Assembly: GCA_015163925.1 (NCBI GenBank)
Contig: JAAOIF010000001.1
Coordinates: forward strand, 1 to 20,914
DNA from: Candidatus Thioglobus sp.
GTDB lineage: Bacteria > Pseudomonadota > Gammaproteobacteria > PS1 > Pseudothioglobaceae
Length of the DNA stretch: 20,914 nucleotides
Reading direction: 5' to 3'
The notes beneath the pieces were generated by a model, which was not told the DNA's origin, made no database searches, and worked only from the letters and a program-made list of their open reading frames with translations. Positions 16,512-20,914 of this stretch are shown here, piece by piece (the stretch's first letter is position 1; each line of letters begins with the position of its first letter). The translations under genes were made by a program, and so were the position numbers.

Positions 16512-17266
16512 AGTGTTTTTTCATAGTCGTTTGTGAGTTTTACAAAATCCGCCACACTCAGCATTTCTGCCCTTTGCGACAATTCTATTGAAGTTTGCTC
16601 TTGAATTAGTAGCGATTTTAAACAATTTCTGAGAGTTTTGCGGCGTTTAGAAAAAGCTGCTTTAACGATTTTTTGCAATAAATATATGTTTTTAGCCAAA
16701 GGTTTTTTCAAAGGTTTTAGATAAATTATCGCCGAATCCACTTTAGGCGCTGGACTAAAAGCCTCTGGCGGCACTGTAAAAACCATTTCCATTTCAAAAA
16801 AAGCTTGCAAAATAACACTCAGCCGACCGTAAATTTTGCTGCCATTTTTAGCAGTAATTCTCTCCACCACTTGCTTTTGCAGCATAAAAGTCATATCAAT
16901 TATTTTGTCCCGATGAGCCAAAAAATGCAACAAAATCGGCGAGGAAATATTATACGGCAAATTCCCCACAATCCGCATCGGAGCAGGGATTTTGCTTAGG
17001 TCAAATTTGAGAACATCAGCCTGATGAACGGTTAAATTTTTGTGCTTAAAAGAGTTTAATAATTTAACCAAATCACGGTCAATTTCAATTACATTTAAAC
17101 GCTCAAGCCTTAATAGTAAAGGCAAAGTCAGCGCCCCTTGCCCAGCTCCAATTTCCAAAATATTATCGTTTTTTTTAGCTGCAATAGTTTTAATAATTTG
17201 CTCAATAATTTTGTCATCTGCCAGAAAATTTTGCCCAAACCGCTTGCGTGCTATGTGCTTTGCCAT
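16508..17266 (-). CDS. rsmA: 16S rRNA dimethyladenosine transferase RsmA (KsgA)
   Basis: Dimethylates the two adjacent adenosines in helix 45 of 16S rRNA, using SAM, late in 30S assembly. The 252-residue protein opens ARKRFGQNFLAD, the family signature. SAM motif I is LEIGAGQGALT (about 37-47), and motif IV NLPYNISSP starts at Asn103. QKQVVERITA and PPEAFSPAPKVDSAII lie toward the C-terminal domain, which ends with FSKRRKTLRNCLK. The start overlaps the pdxA stop by one base (TGATG) and the end overlaps apaG, so translation is coupled. Confidence 0.97.
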   Translation of the reverse strand: MAKHIARKRFGQNFLADDKIIEQIIKTIAAKKNDNILEIGAGQGALTLPLLLRLERLNVIEIDRDLVKLLNSFKHKNLTVHQADVLKFDLSKIPAPMRIVGNLPYNISSPILLHFLAHRDKIIDMTFMLQKQVVERITAKNGSKIYGRLSVILQAFFEMEMVFTVPPEAFSPAPKVDSAIIYLKPLKKPLAKNIYLLQKIVKAAFSKRRKTLRNCLKSLLIQEQTSIELSQRAEMLSVADFVKLTNDYEKTL

Positions 17267-18222
17267 CAGCTTTTAGTCTGAGAAATGAACTGCTTGGTAT
17301 GAGCCAATGCGGTGTGGAAACTGCCTAAATTGATCTTCCCCGTGGCGACTAAATCCAGCGCCGTGCCGTGGTCAACTGAGGTGCGAATAAACGGCAAGCC
17401 AAGAGTAATATTGACCGATTTTTTAAAGCCCAAAGTTTTTAATACCGGCAGCCCTTGGTCGTGATACATCGCCAGCACAACATCCACACCGCGCAAAGCA
17501 TCAGGCGTAAAAGCCGTATCCGCCGGCACTGCACCTTGCAAATTATAGCCAGAAGCGCTGAGGCGTTTGATTAGCGGATTGATAATTTCAATTTCCTCAA
17601 GCCCCATATAACCGCCTTCTCCGGCGTGCGGATTTAAGCCACAAACCACAATTTTTGGCGACTTAATGCCAAATGAAATCAGCGAATTATGAATAATGTG
17701 AATAGTTTTTTCCAGCCCGTCAGCGGTGATATTTTCAGCCACTTTTGCCAATGGAAAATGCGTGGTTGCCAACGCCACACGCAGCCCAGCGGTTGCCAGC
17801 ATCATCACGGTTTTAGCGGTTTTAGTGCTATTGGCTAAATATTCAGTATGACCGCTAAAATTAAAGCCGGCTTGATTGATTATGCCCTTATGCACTGGGC
17901 CGGTGAGCAAGGCGCTGCAAGTTTTCTCCAAGCATTTTTGAATAGCAATATCAAGTGTTTTTAGGACAAATTTGCTGTTATCAGGATTGAGTTTTCCGGC
18001 CTGAACTTTTGCATTAGTTTTAATCGGAAAAACGCAAATTTCACCAACGCCAGAAGTCTCATTTTCCTTGATTCTAATAGGCAAATTCAGCTGTTTGGCG
18101 CGTTGCAATAATAAATCCGGGTCGGTGAAAGCCAGAATATTATCGGCATTTTTCTGAGCGTGAATAATCAATAAATCCACGCCAATTCCAGCAGGCTCAC
18201 CGGGTGTAAAAGCAATAGTCAT
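17266..18222 (-). CDS. pdxA: 4-hydroxythreonine-4-phosphate dehydrogenase PdxA
   Basis: NAD-dependent oxidation of 4-phosphohydroxy-threonine in the DXP-dependent route to pyridoxal phosphate. The 318-residue protein opens FTPGEPAGIGVDL. Metal-site histidines are visible at 155 (ATTHFPL), 199 (GLNPHAGEGG) and 254 (AMYHDQGLPV), equivalent to E. coli 166, 211 and 266. FSGHTEYLA and FIRTSVDHGTALD are also conserved. First gene of the pdxA-rsmA-apaG operon, divergent from the efflux adaptor. Confidence 0.97.
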   Translation of the reverse strand: MTIAFTPGEPAGIGVDLLIIHAQKNADNILAFTDPDLLLQRAKQLNLPIRIKENETSGVGEICVFPIKTNAKVQAGKLNPDNSKFVLKTLDIAIQKCLEKTCSALLTGPVHKGIINQAGFNFSGHTEYLANSTKTAKTVMMLATAGLRVALATTHFPLAKVAENITADGLEKTIHIIHNSLISFGIKSPKIVVCGLNPHAGEGGYMGLEEIEIINPLIKRLSASGYNLQGAVPADTAFTPDALRGVDVVLAMYHDQGLPVLKTLGFKKSVNITLGLPFIRTSVDHGTALDLVATGKINLGSFHTALAHTKQFISQTKS

Positions 18223-18362
18223 ATTTGATATATTTTTCTAATTTTATGGCAAAGGGTGATGTTATAATTTAACAAATTTTTCACTTAACAAATTGCAAGT
18301 ATTTTAATGTTAATTGAGGTTAAAAAATTTATTTTTATGCCAACTATTTTGGAAATTCAACT
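18223..18362. promoter_or_regulatory. Divergent intergenic region pdxA / efflux adaptor with a direct repeat
   Basis: 140 bp, AT-rich. TTAACAAATT occurs twice in the same orientation (18269-18278 and 18285-18294), 16 bp apart start to start, in the centre of the region. Such spaced half-sites could bind a regulator of the pump, but no regulator gene is next to it and the AT-rich setting makes chance possible. Confidence 0.3.
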
Positions 18363-19511
18363 ATGAAAAAATTAACAACCGCCTTAACCTCAGCCACTTT
18401 TTTGGCATTTTTATACTCATTTTCGCCGTCAGCACAGGGGCAAAATTCCAACAATTCCGCTAATTCTCAGGCTAATTATTTAGTCCATAGCGTCTCCGGA
18501 GTTTCACTTGACAAGCGGGCATTGCTCGGCGGGGCGGTGGTTTCCTCAGTGCAAGTGAGTTTATCCAGCCAAGTAGCGGGCGATGTGTTAAATGTAAGTG
18601 GCAAAGAGGGCGATGTTTTCACCCGCGGCGCTACTTTAGTAACGCTTGAAAAAGCCTCCATCAGCGCCCAAAAAAACGCCGCTTACACTAATATTATCTC
18701 CGCCCGAGAGGCACTTAATAACGCCAAAGTCCAATACCAAAAATCCTTTGTATCGCCTTATGCAAATGATGTGTTCGGCGGCGCTTTTTCATTCTTCACC
18801 GACCCGATGACTAATTTCACCGGCAGGGGCAATCCGGGCTTCAACAGATACGCCAACAGAACCTCATATTACTCCGCCGTGCAGCAAGCAAAAAGCAAAT
18901 TAATCCAAGCGGAATCTGATTTCAAACAGGCTGAAGAACGCCTCAAAGATACTAATATTAAAGCCCCTTTTGACGGAGTTATTGTGGTTAAAAATATCAA
19001 CAAAGGCGATGTGGTTCAGGTCGGAAAAGTGTTGATTGAATTTGCTAATATTAGAGACTTGCAAGTGGAGGTAAATGTGCCGTCACGCTTGGTCAGCAGC
19101 CTAAAATTAGACCGAATCTATCGCATCAAATTAGACATTGCTAATATGGTGGTGAATGCCAAATTATCGCAAATTTATCCAATCGCCGATAATAATAAAC
19201 ACAGCGTTAAGGTGAAATTTGACTTGCCGCCAAATGTGCCGGTGCTGGCTGGCGCTTATGCGGAGGTGGAAATTTTTGAAACTGACTCCGGCGTGCTGAC
19301 CCCGGTAGTGCCTGAATCAGCGATTCTCTGGCGTTCTTCGCTGCCGAGTATTTTTGTTATAAATCCACAAACTCAGCACACAGAACTCAGATTTATCCGC
19401 TTAGGTGAGCAGGTCGGAAATGACAAAAAAAGCATTTTATCTGGTTTGAAAATTGGCGAAAAAATCGTCTCCAATCCAAATATTTTGATGATTTCTGGTA
19501 TGAGTATCTAA
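18363..19511 (+). CDS. RND efflux periplasmic adaptor subunit (membrane fusion protein)
   Basis: A 382-residue protein with a signal peptide (MKKLTTALTSATFLAFLYSFSPSAQG). It has the adaptor layout: a biotinyl-lipoyl half (SLSSQVAGDVLNVSGKEGDVFTRGATLVTLE), a helical hairpin (about 100-200, with an unusual Phe/Gly/Asn-rich tip, GGAFSFFTDPMTNFTGRGN), and the second lipoyl half (IKAPFDGVIVVKNINKGDVVQVGKVLIEFANI). A beta-barrel and a membrane-proximal domain (PVVPESAILWRSSLPSIFVI) complete it. It bridges an inner-membrane RND pump and an outer-membrane channel. The pump gene begins 4 bp downstream. No lipobox is seen. Substrate unknown. Confidence 0.92.
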   Translation: MKKLTTALTSATFLAFLYSFSPSAQGQNSNNSANSQANYLVHSVSGVSLDKRALLGGAVVSSVQVSLSSQVAGDVLNVSGKEGDVFTRGATLVTLEKASISAQKNAAYTNIISAREALNNAKVQYQKSFVSPYANDVFGGAFSFFTDPMTNFTGRGNPGFNRYANRTSYYSAVQQAKSKLIQAESDFKQAEERLKDTNIKAPFDGVIVVKNINKGDVVQVGKVLIEFANIRDLQVEVNVPSRLVSSLKLDRIYRIKLDIANMVVNAKLSQIYPIADNNKHSVKVKFDLPPNVPVLAGAYAEVEIFETDSGVLTPVVPESAILWRSSLPSIFVINPQTQHTELRFIRLGEQVGNDKKSILSGLKIGEKIVSNPNILMISGMSI

Positions 19512-19515
19512 AAAA

Positions 19516-19959
19516 ATGCCAGAAAATAAGCAAATTAACGAGGCAGATTTAGGCATAGCCGGTAAATTAACCAAAGCCTTTATCACTTCTCCGCTGTCAA
19601 TTATTCTGTTTTTTGCCATGCTCGGCGCTGGAATTATCGGGCTGATTTCCACGCCCAGACAGGAAGACCCGCAAATTTCAGTGCCACTGATTGACCTATT
19701 TGTGGAGTATCCCGGCGCTTCCTCACAAGAGGTTGCAAATATTGTGATTAAGCCATTAGAGCGGCTGATGAGCCAGATTTTAGGGGTCAAGCATGTCTAT
19801 TCGGTCAGCGATAAGGGGCAAGGCATTATTACTGTTGAGTTTGAGGTCGGTGAGGCAATGAACGATTCGATTGTAAAAGTGCGCGATAAAATGCTGGCAA
19901 ATCTGAATTTTATGCCGCCGGGCGCTAAACAGCCGCTGATTAAGCCTAAAGAAATTGAT
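19516..19959 (+). CDS. RND efflux pump inner-membrane subunit, 5' fragment
   Basis: The first 148 residues of an AcrB/HAE-1-like RND transporter: a cytoplasmic start, the first membrane helix ([23 protein letters not shown]), then the porter domain with [52 protein letters not shown] and [15 protein letters not shown]. Full proteins exceed 1000 residues. After KEID, where the family continues DVPI(V), the sequence becomes antisense to nrdB and the frame stops at 20007. Partner of the adaptor 4 bp upstream. Truncated by the junction, so not functional as written. Confidence 0.9.
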
Positions 19960-19962
19960 GGT

Positions 19963-20760
19963 GGCGATTTTTGCCATATCTTTATCGTCCTTGCCGTCAC
20001 TCATTAAATTCAGCATATATTGCGTTCCGCTCAGGTGCAAAGCCTCATCTCGGGCAATCATTTTGATAATTTTGGCGTTTCCCTCCATCACTTTTCGCTC
20101 GGCAAAAGCAAACGAGCAAGCGAATGAAACATAAAATCTCACAGCCTCCAAAATATTCACCGACATTAAAGTCAAATAAAGTTTTTTCTTCAAACAATAC
20201 AAATCCACATCAGCGTTTTTGCCATTAATATCAAGCCTGCCGACCCCGTGCAAAAGGTAAGCCTGAGTGGATTTAATCAGCTCATCATAATGTTCTGAAA
20301 CACTTTCAGCACGCTTAATAATCTCATCAGTTTTCATAATATCATCAAAAATCGCCCCCGGCTCATTCACAATCGCACGAATAATATGGGTGTAAGAACG
20401 CGAATGAATGGTCTCAGAAAACGCCCAAGTTTCAATCCAATTTTCCAGCTCCGGCAAGGATACAATCGGCAGCAGGGCAATATTCGGGCTTCTGCCTTGC
20501 ACCGAATCGAGCAAAATTTGATACTGCAAATTAGAGATAAAAATATGCTTTTCATTCGGCAATAATTTGGCAAAATCAATTTTATCTTTGGAAACATCAA
20601 TTTCCTCAGGCCGCCAAAAAAACGATAATTGCTTCTCCGTCAGCTTCTCAAACATCTCAAACTTTTGCTTATCAAACCTCGCCACATTCACCGTATCACC
20701 AAAAAACATCGGCTGTGAAAGCGTATCAGTTGTGGTTTTATTAAAAATACTATATGCCAT
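19963..20760 (-). CDS. nrdB: Ribonucleotide reductase class Ia beta subunit, 5' fragment
   Basis: The first 266 residues of NrdB, very like E. coli ([46 protein letters not shown]). The full di-iron and radical set is present: Asp85, Glu116, His119, Tyr123 (radical), Glu205, Glu239 and His242, each one more than in E. coli. Homology ends at [18 protein letters not shown]. The following 100 or so residues, including the tail that binds NrdA, are missing. The open frame continues to 19780 only because it runs antisense through the RND gene. A good Shine-Dalgarno site (GAGGG) precedes the ATG. The intact protein makes the tyrosyl radical needed for dNTP synthesis. Confidence 0.9.
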
Positions 20761-20774
20761 ATTTTTCCCTCATT

Positions 20775-20914
20775 ACCCTCAGAAAGCTTATTGCGTGCGG
20801 ATTTATAGCTATTTTGCGCCTTGTCCAAATGCTTTTCTATGTCGTTCATTGACTCTAAAAAACCCACTAATTTCCCATACATTTTCTCCGCCTGACGCAC
20901 AATTTCCTCAGTAT
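20775..20914 (-). CDS. rmuC: RmuC-family protein, C-terminal-region fragment
   Basis: Minus-strand frame entering from the right edge: EEIVRQAEKMYGKLVGFLESMNDIEKHLDKAQNSYKSARNKLSEG. This matches the segment of RmuC proteins after the nuclease-like core (E. coli pattern ARRAGALYDKFVGFVEDMQKIDKHLNQAQKSYQDAMNKLSSG). RmuC is linked to limiting DNA inversions and recombination. The family continues KGNL(I/V)xxAExLKxLG, but here after LSEG the frame changes to nrdB leader sequence and loses similarity. Start and core lie outside the window, and the end is broken at about 20775. Confidence 0.75.

Noticed and set aside
19780..19962. C-terminal 60 residues of the open nrdB frame
   Set aside because: This part is the antisense of the RND pump gene and has no NrdB similarity.

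Overview
The window looks like the core genome of a low-GC Gammaproteobacterium. Protein sequences are closest in pattern to E. coli-type orthologues: class Ia NrdB, RpoH/sigma-32, YggX, ApaG and the lpxD-fabZ-lpxA order. Spacing is tight, with many ATGA or TAATG overlaps. I cannot name the species.

Left and centre, all minus strand, read from right to left: DUF971 protein, rseP, [inserted islet], bamA, skp, lpxD, fabZ, lpxA, murJ, yggX, gmk, rpoH, groES, groEL. This is an envelope-biogenesis operon (site-2 protease, outer-membrane assembly, lipid A, lipid II flippase) running into the heat-shock sigma factor and its classical target groESL.

The islet (about 10276-12947) is the most unusual part. 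It splits rseP from bamA. It is bounded by two 35-bp copies of the 3' end of rseP (10241-10275 and 12948-12982), which differ at four positions, three of them synonymous in the rseP frame. It carries a 243-aa protein of unknown role, a hairpin terminator, and a lipoprotein with Ig-like, FN3-like and FISUMP (C-type-lectin-like) regions that has a 15-G homopolymer just after its lipobox. It also carries a second terminator, a good sigma-70 promoter candidate that would restart transcription of bamA, and two tandem-repeat arrays.

Right of the envelope operon: dapF (plus) is divergent from the DUF971 gene and is followed by two tandem paralogous DUF2892/YgaP-like small membrane proteins. A minus operon pdxA-rsmA-apaG follows, and divergent from it is an RND efflux adaptor/pump pair (plus).

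Both ends of the window are patchworks of broken essential genes. groEL runs in frame into signal peptidase I (lepB) near 124-138. The RND pump gene stops matching its family near 19959, where an inverted 5' fragment of nrdB begins. The nrdB 5' end is in turn abutted by a truncated rmuC near 20775. Several house-keeping genes broken at the two extremities suggest chimeric assembly or amplification at contig ends more than real rearrangement, but the sequence alone cannot decide.
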